64,000 nt of DNA from Chondrosia reniformis. Lineage: Eukaryota > Porifera > Demospongiae > Chondrillida > Chondrillidae. This document shows, piece by piece, positions 41,324 through 54,042 of this stretch (the stretch's first letter is position 1; each line of letters opens with the position of its first letter). Both the position numbers and the translations under genes were made by a program. The notes under the pieces were generated by a model. That model was not told the origin of the DNA. It saw only the letters and a list, made by a program, of their open reading frames with translations, and did not search any database. Location: NCBI GenBank assembly GCA_947172415.1, contig OX359191.1:6696001-6760000 (forward strand). The letters run 5' to 3'.

Positions 41324-42467
41324 ATTGATTACAGTACAACCAAGATAAGTAATAGCCCCTTTGTGGGTTATCAAGGACACTTCCTTAACAATGAAAAAGC
41401 TATATAGGAATTACAAAATCTAAACCACTGGAATGCAGCTTTGTTTATACAGTCATTGTAGATATATTTGCACAAGAACTGCATCAAATAATATACAGTA
41501 TATATAACTATGTAAAGGTTGCAATATTAATATAATTATAATGTGCAGATAATATTATACACCTGTATGTATACCTTTTTGGATCATCCCTGTATAGTGA
41601 ACATACGTATATAGTTAAAGGTATATATAGGAATACTGCAGTGCTTGCAAGAGTGATTAATAATATAAACCATGCATAATTATATACGTATGTAGAAGTT
41701 CATTCTGTATTTCTAAATTAAAAATGTCTGTACATGTGGAATTTGTATAATATTAAACTGGTAACTGGTAAAAGGATTGAAACTAGAAAGTAATTCCTAG
41801 CTAATCATAATTCAGTACAGTGTAACCCGGATAATCCGCCAAACTGCCTAATCTGCCTGAGTTTGTATACTAGAAGTATCTATGTAATCCGCCAACCGCC
41901 GAATCCTCCATCCGCCATTATTTTCTCGCCTCAATTGCACATTTAAAGGTGTTTTCCACCTTATTATTTGGTATTTTATTGATATTATAAATAAAGTTGA
42001 GAAAATGGCATATATTACATATAAAGTAAGAGAGACATACGTACAATAATATTCTTTTAATAATAAAAAGTATTTGTATTAAAGCATGCATATAATTACG
42101 TAGAAGTGAATATAAAGTCATTGATGGAAATTCGAGGGAGCTCCATTTCCAAATGAAAATGTCTGTGGAACTTGTACAATATCAAACTGGTAACCACCAC
42201 TTTCAGAGATATGTTTTGACTCTGTGATGCAACAACAAACAACATGAGAAATGATAAATAATCAGTACTAGTGAGAGCAGACTGGAATGTCATACAAGTA
42301 TGTAGCAACATTGAGCCCAGAAGAGGAAGGTTTGGTCTGAAAGAAATATCTACTAGGAATTTTAGAAAATGAATTAAGGATTAATAAACAATTACCAAAT
42401 GTACTAAATCTCTCAAATCTAGACTTAAAATGGAAGTTAGAATTGATGGATTGAAATACATTTTATT
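41324..42467. other. TRAF 5' flank / importin 3' flank (parent of the duplicated segments)
   Basis: Non-coding. Shared with 7601-9463 and 35312-36744, including the TAACCCGGATAATCCGCC-type repeat near 41823. I see no gene. An A/T-rich AATAAA word occurs next to the importin stop, on the minus strand near 42460-42468. Confidence 0.55.
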
Positions 42468-45400
42468 TTATTTAAGTTGAGTAACTTGCACATGCTGTGT
42501 TTGCAGACCTTCATATTCCTTCTTCTGCTTGGCAACAAACAACATGGCTTCCACTCGTTTGGTGTCCTCTGGTGTAAGGCCATTGGTCAGAGCAGCATAC
42601 CATTCATGATCTACTTGTGCAATCTCTACTCATCGGAGAGAAGAAAGTAAAAGGAAGAAATATATACTAGTAACCTTTCCAATTCTAACCCGAAACCAAA
42701 TGTTCAAAAATGAATTCAAAAAGTGTATTAACAATTTATAGTCAGTCGTATTAGGTGAACACATATATATACTCTAAAAAAGAATGGTTAGAGTGTATTT
42801 TGGAACACTTCTAGTTGCACCTAATGAAGTTATGTCCATACATATATACACTGTACATCATATTGTGGTAGATAATTATTAGAGTGTCAGCATTACTTAT
42901 TGAATGGGTTTGAACGTTTTGACCCTTCATCAGGTCTTCATCAGCAATCACCAAAATAATTATCAATGCCAATGATCACAACAGGCATCCCTTATCGTTA
43001 CACATACACAATATTGAACGGATAAAACTGACTGATAAAGTCCTCCTATTAGCATGTATCTCACAACTACACTACAATTCCTACACTAGTTACTACACTA
43101 GTAAACTACAATAGTTTAAGGTATGTAGGCCTCTCAAATGCCACAAACCACAATGTAAACACTTTGTCTGGTGAGGACTAACTTGCTATTGTTTCGTTGA
43201 AAACAATGTACTCATCTATTCCACAATCATCATCATCAATCCAGGTTTCAAAATCAACTTCCAACATCAGATCAGCATAGGGATTGATGTCCGGATCAGA
43301 CAGCTTGCTCAAGGCATCTACAGCCTGGCATCAGAGAGGAGATGACGGTCATAATATTTCAATGTCAGATTAACAATATATTAGTTTAGGAAAATACAAG
43401 AAACTCAGTCCAGTCACTGAGGAAGACTCTAAGGGTTGAAACATTCAACTTCTAAAAAATCATTACCAACTGCATCTCTATAGGCACTCAAAGTTCAAAA
43501 GATGAACTACTCAAAAGGTAATTACGTAGATTTTGATATTTCAAAGAGTATTTCTTACTAGTTACGTAAAACCACTAAATTATGTTTTGTATGTGCATGT
43601 TGTTTTTGTATATTTCTATAAGTACCTTTTCCTTTAATTTTTGCAGATCTATGTCTCCTTTCTCTTCTTCTAATTCATCTTCCTCAGAATCCTCTTCCTC
43701 TTCTAGCCAAATGGATTTTCAAATGATCACACATGAACACACAAGAACAACACAAAACCACAGACACATACGTACGTATAAATACAGAGTACACATGTGT
43801 AAGATAAAGAGTCAATATTGTATATGTGTCTGAAAAGTAGAGATTTACATAGAGCCAATTTAAAAGCCTTGAATAACATTATTTGGTAACATACCATCAG
43901 ATGTCATTTCATCAGCTGAAGCCTCTTCTGCTTCTAAAGAGACAGAAATGATCAATACAAGCATTGAAGTCATCCACAAGTGATTTAACTTGACTACACA
44001 GTCATCCTTTTGTACCCACAAAGGTCCTCACCTGCTCACACATGCACTCACAAAGGTCCTCACCCACTCATACATACACTCACAAAGGTCCTCACCTGCT
44101 CACACATGCACTCACAAAGGTCCTCACCCACTCACACATGCACTCACAAAGGTCCTCACCCACTCACACATGCACTCACAAAGGTCCTCACCCACTCACA
44201 CATGCACTCACAAAGGTCCTCACCCACTCACACATGCACTCACAAAGGTCCTCACCCACTCACACATGCACTCACAAAGGTCCTCACCCACTCATACATG
44301 CACTCACAAAGGTCCTCACCCACTCACACATGCACTCACAAAGGTCCTCACCCGCTCACACATGCACTCACAAAGGTCCTCACCCACTCACACATGCACT
44401 CACAAAGGTCCTCACCCACTCACACATGCACTCACAAAGGTCCTCACCTGCTCACACATGCACTCACAAAGGTCCTCACCCGCTCACACATGCACTCACA
44501 AAGGTCCTCACCCACTCACACATGCACTCACAAAGGTCCTCACCCACTCACACATGCACTCACAAAGGTCCTCACCCACTCACACATGCACTCACAAAGA
44601 TCCTCACCCACTCACACATGCACTCATAAACACCTTTTTAAATTCACTAGTACCATGATGAAACTAGTGTAATAACTAATGATATTCAAGTGAAAACCTC
44701 TGGTGCACTATATATTACATAACATTGTGTACATAATCTAATGCAGTACAATACTTGAAACATGGAACCAATACTAGATAAATACTACAGAACCGTGGAC
44801 ACAGGCTCATTCTAGATTAATACTGCTAAGACCAACATGCACATCTTGATATCTGAATCTTACCCAAGTAGGCCTGCTGTAGAGCTTCCAGTAGTTTAGA
44901 TACAGCTGGTAGGATGAGAGCGGCCAGCTTAACAATGCATGGCAGCCTCACCTGGCAGGTCAGAAGGCTACAGAGAGCTAGCACAGATATCTTGCGATCA
45001 TGTATTCTGCATTGGGAGGGGCAAGGGAGGGGCAAGGAAGGGGTAATGAGGACAGGAGGGGAAAGGGAGGGGCAAGGAAGGGGTAATGAGGACAGGAGGG
45101 GAAAGGGAGGGGCAAGGAAGGGGTAATGAGGACAGGAGGGGAAAGGGAGGGGCAAGGAAGGGGTAATGAGGACAGGAGGGGAAAGGGAGGGGCAAGGAAG
45201 GGTAATGAGGACAGGAGGGGAAAGGGAGGGGCAGGAAGAGGGAAGGAGGACAGGAGGGGCAAGGGAGGGGCAAGGAAGGGGTAATGAGGACAGGAGGGGA
45301 AAGGGAGGGGCAAGGAAGGGGTAATGAGGACAGGAGGGGAAAGGGAGGGGCAAGGAAGGGGTAATGAGGACAGGAGGGGCAAGGGGGGGGCAAGGAAGGG

Positions 45401-48400
45401 GTAATGAGGACAGGAGGGGCAAGGGAGGGGCAAGGAAGGGGTAATGAGGACAGGAGGGGAAAGGGAGGGGCAAGGAAGGGGTAATGAGGACAGGAGGGGA
45501 AAGGGAGGGGCAGGAAGAGGGAAGGAGGGAGGGAGGGGCAGGAAGAGGGAATGGGGAGGGAGGGCAGGAAGAGGGAATGGGGAGGGAGGGCAGGAAGAGG
45601 GAATGGGGAGGGAGGGGCAGGAAGAGGGAATGGGGAGGGAGGGCAGGAAGAGGGAATGGGGAGGGAGGACAGGAAGAGGGAATGGGGAGGGAGGGCAGGA
45701 AGAGGGAATGGGGAGGGAGGGCAGGAAGAGGGAATGGGGAGGGAGGGCAGGAAGAGGGAATGGGGAGGGAGGGGCAGGAAGAGGGAAGGGGAGGAGGGAT
45801 GTATGTATCTACGTATTTCCACTTCATACGTACTTATGTATAAATGTCCATTTGAATACTGTATACACAGTATATTTATATACATACATAGATATTGATC
45901 CTATGCTGAAGTAGCACTCACCCAGTTAGCTGTACAAAATCTTCTTTTAATAATTTACTAAAGAACTGTTCAGTGATTGGTTCGGGGGAGTTAGGAAAGT
46001 GAACTTGCTGTAGTATATCTAGAGTAATTGGAGTCTGGCAGAAGAGTGCTGCCATGACAACCACTTCGCAAATGATGCGGACCTCCGGACATTTTTGTGG
46101 TTTAGTTAACCGATCCAAAACAACTTGCAAAATGGCAGGGAAAAACTAGCAAAATAGTGAGAGAACGGACACCAGATACAAGTTGCATCACAGTATGTAT
46201 GTATACACAGATACATATATATGAAAGAAGAAAACTTAGTAATAGGACATCTGCTCTTGTCAACATACGTACATTGGTCCAGATACAGTGCAAACTCAAT
46301 TACCCAAACTACCATGTGGTGTGATTGCACAACAAATAAAATGGCACCCTTAGTGGCAGTAACTTACCTGATCCAGGCTTTGGTGACAGTGAATTATGAG
46401 AACCTCTAGCAGCTTGCAGGCATAGCACTCAACTGATTCACCAGGCTCTGTTGTCAACATCTAGGAAGTCATGTGCTTGTCATGTGATTGTCATGTGATA
46501 GCCATATGACAGTTGTGTGTATACATACCTGCCTACACATTCCAATCACAATTTCAATGTGCTTCGGGTTGGACAGAAAGGTGGTAGTGTCAACAGTGAT
46601 GAAGTTGAAGTAGATTGGAGTCATTTCTAAGAGCACAAACATACGTCAATAATGACAAACCATTTTTAAACAAGCTACATACGTACATCTATGTACTAAA
46701 CATCATTAAGAAGAATGAACCTTCTCTGAATACATTCACATGTTACCAAGGGTACACTACTAACCGCAGAAGACGTCATAGCCACCCTCCGTCTGAAAGA
46801 TTTGATAAAGGAGGTAAAAGAACTGCCACATTGAGGGAGACACTCGGTTAGCAGTGAAGAAGTCAAGTAAGGCTAGCATCTCCTCATAAAAATCTACAAA
46901 GATATGAAACAGGACAAAGTGGTAGAGTAGTTCATGATGGTACAAAATATACATGTATGTACCAATATGTAGTGATAAGTAAACCACAACTATTATATGT
47001 ACCAATATGTAGTGATAAGTAAACCACAACTATTATATGTACCAATATGTAGTGATAAGTAAACCACAACTATTATATGTACCAATATGTAGTGATAAGT
47101 AAACCACAAATTCATTGCATCCTTGAGAGAGTAAACGTAACCATACAAATGATCACAATTAATGGATAAAAAGCACTTACCCAAACATCCACACCTACCC
47201 AAAGTCCCAAACATGCACACCTACCCATGTAACCTTTCTGGAAAATGGCCACTATAAGTTGCACTAACGTTGCCTCCATTTGGTCCAATAGCTACATACA
47301 CATGTAAATACAAATAGTACACACATATGTATACATTACGTACATATACGCATAAACACATATACAGTATATACAATAACTCAAGATGTTAGGCAATAAT
47401 GGAGGAATAACATACAACACGTAGCAGAAATGTACAAGTAGCAATCAAACACACTTCTATGTAGTTGGACTATTTAAAATATTGAGTTGGAACACAGTTG
47501 GTCAATGATAAAATAAGGATTCCTTCTACATATGTGTACGTAAATAGAACCATTACTTGACCTACGTACCACTTGATTGTCCACGGCTGCTTTAACTAGT
47601 GTCTGTATCGTATTGAGCAACCCCATAGCTGTGAGAGCTCTGTATCCATCATCCTCCTCAGTGGTGGCTGACTCACATATTGAGCCAAACACTTCTGCCT
47701 ACACCACAGAGGAGAAGACACATTACACATCTACATACAATTGTGCTTTGATGCTCAACTAGATGTTTTCCCACTTTAGATGAGTGGAGTACAAAATTGC
47801 TAGTTTCCATGGAAACTATCATTCATAGCTACAGCATGTAATCCTACGTACGTACGTATGTACGTATAAGCACAATGGAGGTCCGGATATCATTCTTATA
47901 CTGAACTCCACTTAGCCTACTATGGCTACTTCACAGGGAACCCTGTGCGTTACCAAAGAAAATATAAAACATCATTAACAGAAAACTCAAACATGATCAG
48001 TCGTCTCAGTTTGATTCCCTAGCTTACTAGAGTACATCTGCTCCTCTGCCCATACCCTTAAACATTGAGAGGTGAGTATGGCTCTTATCAGGTGCCAAAA
48101 CTATGCAACATCCCTTGGAACTGAAGGGCCTACTTTAGGATCACCATAGTGACGCCATTTTGATTGGTTAATACGATAAATGGGAGTTAAATGCCAAACC
48201 CATGTAAAGGCTATGCTCACATATTTACAATAAGTTTACTATTCCAAACCAACCAAGTGACTGTAGCCTCAATGAAGTCTTATGAATACAATAGACAGTT
48301 GAAACTTCCATCCATCCCAACTGACAAGTGCCAAATATAATAAGCACACCTGTACAGTATCCTTTGGTAGCCCCTCTAAAGCCATTCCAACTGACAACTT

Positions 48401-51400
48401 ACTAAATGGGCACAGAGCTCAACTGCCACGTCTCCTATGTCACTGCTGTACACTTTAATGAGGAACTCCAACACACCCGTCAAGTCGTCATTTTCACTTT
48501 CTCTGATCATCTTCAACAGCTCTATGAGATAACATGCATGGGATAAATGGAAGGATCATTGCTACTATTGTAAGTGATAGTTAAACCACAACTGTTATTA
48601 TGTAAATGGAAGGATCATTGCTACTATATGCAAGTGATAGTTAAACCACGACTGTTATTATGTAAATGGAAGGATCACTGCTACTATATGCAAGTGATAG
48701 TTTAACCACGACTGTTATTATGTAAATGGAAGGATCATTGCTACTATATGCAAGTGATAGTTAAACCACAAAATCATTGACGTTAATGTGTATAGGGATC
48801 TATGTAAATATGATATTCATAGGTAATCCTTGGTCTGTCATTGAGCCTTGAATACATTAGCTCAACTCATCACATGTACAGCTAACTTAATATGAGATAT
48901 AGGAGAGCCACTTTGTTCTATCTGACATACGTACATTACAGAGAGGTTACGTCACTATAAAACATCAGTTGAACAATCTCAGCTCATTGGTAGAGCTCTG
49001 GTAGCTTAAGGAATTATCCTACAATTTGGCTTGTGATGATATCTACGTATGACTTTTCCCTTCCGTTGATGTGCAAGAATGATGATTGGGATATGGTTAC
49101 CACTCTGGTCATTCACAAGTACACTTTTAGTATACTAGAAATCTAATCTAGAATACAAGACAAATTACTGAAGCTACAGCTAAGCTTTGTGAGTATACTG
49201 ACCTTGTATAATAGGTTTGACGTGAGGTTTGATCAATCTCTGAGCTACAGGAATGAAAACACGAGTAAACGACACAATCTACTATCTTTTGGATGGTTCA
49301 TCCTTTGACTTTTTGAGCGTCTAGAGACACAGTTTTGTTGTTAAACTTTAGTCAGACGTTTTAACCCTGGGGGTCTTCTTCATGTGTAGATGCTCAAAAA
49401 GTTGAAGGATGAATTGTCCAAAAGATATGTTTGACGCAGTTAGAAGGAATCCTTATTTTATTAACAATCTACTAGATTAGTTAACTGTACTATAAGTAGC
49501 AGATCAGAATATACATACACACATACATACTGTATATACGTACATACGTACATACATATATACGTATATATTATGTACAGATATATACACTCACCAATAG
49601 GTTGGAATTTCACTAGAAATTGAAGAGCTATTGCAGCATCCACCTTAACAGGCAGTTCAGTATCTGTTGTCAGTGATCTATACAACATACATACAATAAG
49701 TTGTATACAACATACATACAATAAGTTGTATACAACATACATACAATAAGTTGTATACAATATACATACAATAAGTTGTATACAACATACATACAATAAG
49801 TTGTATACAATATACATACAATAAGTTGTATACAACATACATACAATAAGTTGTATACAATATACTATAAGTATTAGAATTACAAAGCTATACCATATAT
49901 TTGTTACCATGAAGTAAGGGGTACTGTTGCGTGAATTGGTTACAAATTGAGCATCAGCACAAGTACTGAATGGACTACACTATACATGTACGTATGCATG
50001 TATGTATATTCTTAGCAACATAAGTACATGTATGACCATAATTGGTATATACGTACGTACCTAGTATAATATGTATATGTGTATACTTTGTTAAAATTCC
50101 TCACAATAATTATAAAAACTATCACAGGTGGCCTTCCTTATAATAACAGAAAGGGAAATGTACCCAACACACTGAAGTAGGTCAGACATTGCAACACAAT
50201 ATATAGTATACAATCTACCAAACGGTCACAAACTTACCTCAACACATGATTGGTCAAAATTTGAGCATTTGATTCGTCACTAAATTTGGCATCACAGAAA
50301 TGATGTAACATCCAGCATGCCTGGCAACAGACCACACAACCATTCAGCATTACTACATACACTACTGGTACGTACACATGTAGTCAACTTACTCTGGCTC
50401 GGAGGTAACCAAGGGAACTGGTGAATTCTGGAATGACATAAGTGGTAATCATCTTCTCAATCTGGTGCTTGTAAGTTTTCCTCTGCAGATAGGTAACCAT
50501 GGTAACCATGGTACGTAAGTATTAGAGTACCAGAAGTATAAAGGGACTAAATTATGCTGTGGGGGGGCGGGGCTGAAAATTGTACCGTGGAGGGGCGGGG
50601 CTGCAAATTGTACAGTGGGGGAGGCAGGGCTGCAAATTGTACTGTGGAGGGCGGGGCGGGGCTGCAGTTGTACTGTGGAGGGGGGCGGTGAATACTGTAT
50701 GGTACCTTCATTAGTATATTGGCCAATACTCCAATGACGTGCAGTGATCCATCCTTCATCTGAGGGTTGACCTGATCGGGAGGTACGTTGATGACTGCCA
50801 TGCAGTAGGCCACCATTATGTCCAATATCCCCTTCCTGTGTTTGGCGGACTGGTGGATCACTGTTACAGCAGCTGTGACAGGAGATATCAAATCCTCAAA
50901 GACGTCATACTTGCCTCTGATGTACTCGTGAGGGTCATCCTGCCACAAGTGTTCGTCTTCCTCCGAGTGACAGAGCAGAGGGAAGAGAATGTCCTGAAAC
51001 AGCACCTGAAGAGGGAAGAAAACAACCCTTGAGACATCTGCTACTACTAAATACATACGTACACATCTGTAAAATACATTCATGGTAAGTCTAGTCTAGC
51101 AACACTTTTTCAAATAAAGGATCAAGACGCTTCAACCTGTATATCTTCAACTGCTCAACTGATGAAGACCTACGTACGGGCTAAAATACGTATCTTAAGT
51201 TGGAAGAAGTGTAGCTGATTGCTTCATAATGGTCGCAGCAAGTACTCCTTATCATTTCACAGTAATTTGTGCATATATATGTACATTCAAAGACTTCCAA
51301 CTCACTTGGAAATGTGGTTTGATAACATTCCAAGATGGTGTATGATGTATACTACAGAGGGTAGAGATATACAAATTGTACATAAACATACACATTGGTA

Positions 51401-54006
51401 TTCAATATACACTACACAAGAAGTAGCCCTACATATGTATGTACCGTATGTACGTATATGTAATAGCAATAAATTTGTTAGAGTCAGTAAGGGAAGGTTT
51501 AAAGCTCAGAATTCACCTAGTATACGTGGTATATAGTATGTATACATGTAGATACTGTATATAGTATGTATACATGTAGATACCGTATAGAATAGAGGAT
51601 GACCGTCCAATCTAAAAGCAATAACTGAATTACCACTCTTATGTTTAGCTTGCTTTTACTTTTGTTACCATGGTAACAAAATGTTTAAATTGAAACCAAT
51701 TCCCCACCCCTCCCCACAGGGGTCTCACTAACCACTGCTCAACATAATTAAGTGTCAACTGCAACACTCGAGAAGAAATAAAGTGCCCTTGACGCTTCTG
51801 GTTCAACTGGTGTAGCATGCACTGAGCTACCGGAACTGCAGAAGAGATGAAGAGGTACACAATCATGACAAATGAACATGCTCTGGGTAGCAGATCTAGA
51901 CTACCTCATTGTGTGCGCAATTTGTTTCACTATTAACTACGTACGTATATTATATTAACTACATAAAAATATCTTCAGTAGGCTGACTGAGTGATTTAAA
52001 TGGTCAACAAGGGAATTACGTACAATACAGATGTGCACACTAATATATATACATATACGTATGTACTTGTTCATAAGAATTGGTTGAGAATAACTGTAGA
52101 AATATATACAAAATGGAAGACTGTGTATACCCTATAGTATGTCCACTCTTAAAGGTAAGGTGATAGCTAAGATTAAACTTATCACAGTAAGTGATGGGCA
52201 GTCCAAATATAACACAGGAAATCCTTGTCATAATTTTGTTCACAACTTGACGTGCATATTATGTATATTATAAATTAAGCTAGAGCACCTGGTTAAATAG
52301 GACAAGTATGGATTATGAATGATGTAATATGATATAAGTACATACATAGGAGAGGACATGTGCCCATAATTATACTACATACCAATGTTGCCACGTACCA
52401 CTGCACAACTGTCATATGCTAATACCACACTAACTAGGAAGCCACACAACATATTAGGCAAATCTATAAAGCACTCACCTGCAAAGTTATTCTCATAGTA
52501 TTTGGCAAATTGTATATATTCTGTCTGATTTTCTGTAAGCATATTTGGGTTTCCATAGCTACAAATGTTACAAATGATGTAACCAGGATACTAATTAAAT
52601 GAATATCACACACGTACAGAAGATCAATGTAACTCTATATATATGCATGTAATTACAGATGCAACTTGTACATCTTAACAAATTTCAATGGAATTGTCAC
52701 AACACAGGTAATTCTAGTAGATCATATTTCACTCTTCTGTCGTGACTTCATCAGTTTTCTATACTGTTAGTACAGCTATACATACTCTAGTTCTCAGTAA
52801 GACATTAGTGCACACCAGTTAATACATAGTTTCAATTCCAGGATGCCTTTGCATACAGTAAGACTGTGAGATTAGTGTGATTTGCTGAGGTTTGATTGCT
52901 GGAAACAAATTGAACACAATACCTCAATATGTCCCTTCAAATATCTCATATTGCAATATTATCCTATACTAAGTTACTGTATTACGTATCTTATCCTTAC
53001 AATATCATCCTATACTTACATGTACTTTCAATATTAAAATATACGTATTTAGAATTATACTACCGTATGCGTACAAATTTTCGTGGGATGTAAATTTCGC
53101 AATTTTCATGAATCAGCAGGGGTTTGTGAAAATAAAAACGCAAAATTTTCCCCATACCTAGGCCTTTCACGTGTGATGCAGAATGCCTGCGAAGATGATC
53201 AAGGATTACTTTAAGACCGTAGACGTTTTTGTTAAGGACTTGTCACCAATGTCTGAGTTCTCCAGTTGCAGATGTTGATACCACGTGCACAAAAGGAGTC
53301 AATCTTCAGGCACATTGGGGCTTCGCGAAAAAATTGCTAAAATCCCCACTTGAGGGGCATTCACGAAATATACGTCCCGCGAAAACTTGTACACATACGG
53401 TATTTATTGTTTGATAAAGGAACCATATGTACGTAAGTGAGGACTCACTGTTCAAACAATCTCCAGAGTATTCTCGTCGCCCACTTTTTACACTTCCACC
53501 AGCCGGTGCTTGATTTTTCCGCATCATCAGTCTTCCCCTCCATTGCAGCTACAGGGACTGGCTGCTGGAGAATGTTCTGAAACACAGCCATCCACTGTGG
53601 AGTAGTGACGTCTGTCAACAAGTTGAAGGGTAGATAGTACTACAAAACAGAAGAAGAGAAGTTGTTCCCTATTACCTATACATGTACGTATGTATGTAAG
53701 TATATATTCACCTGAATTGAACACATAAACACTTTTAAAATGCGATGTTGCAATCGCAGAGAGTCTTCAGTGTCTACTTGTAGCAATCCCTTCATTCTCT
53801 CCAACATGATTGGCATGAGTGTCTCCATGGGTTGCGTGTACTCCAAACGCTCCTTGTCAACTTTCTTAAACCTACATACGTACAGAATGAGATATGCACA
53901 GTGTAGAGTGTTCATACAGCACTAAACAAGTACTCATTCAAACACACACACACAAACACACACACACACATGCACACACACACACACACATGCATACACA
54001 CACGAC

Positions 54007-54042
<36 letters not shown>

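Noticed and set aside
43990-44672. Three plus-strand ORFs of about 200 codons, or a CRISPR-like array of 32-bp repeats
   Set aside because: The units are directly tandem without unique spacers, lie in an animal intron, and read open in all frames because the unit lacks stops.
44978-45914. Pro/Ser/Leu-rich minus-strand and Gly/Arg-rich plus-strand ORFs
   Set aside because: Products of the G-rich minisatellites; the homologous importin protein has nothing there and good splice sites exclude it.
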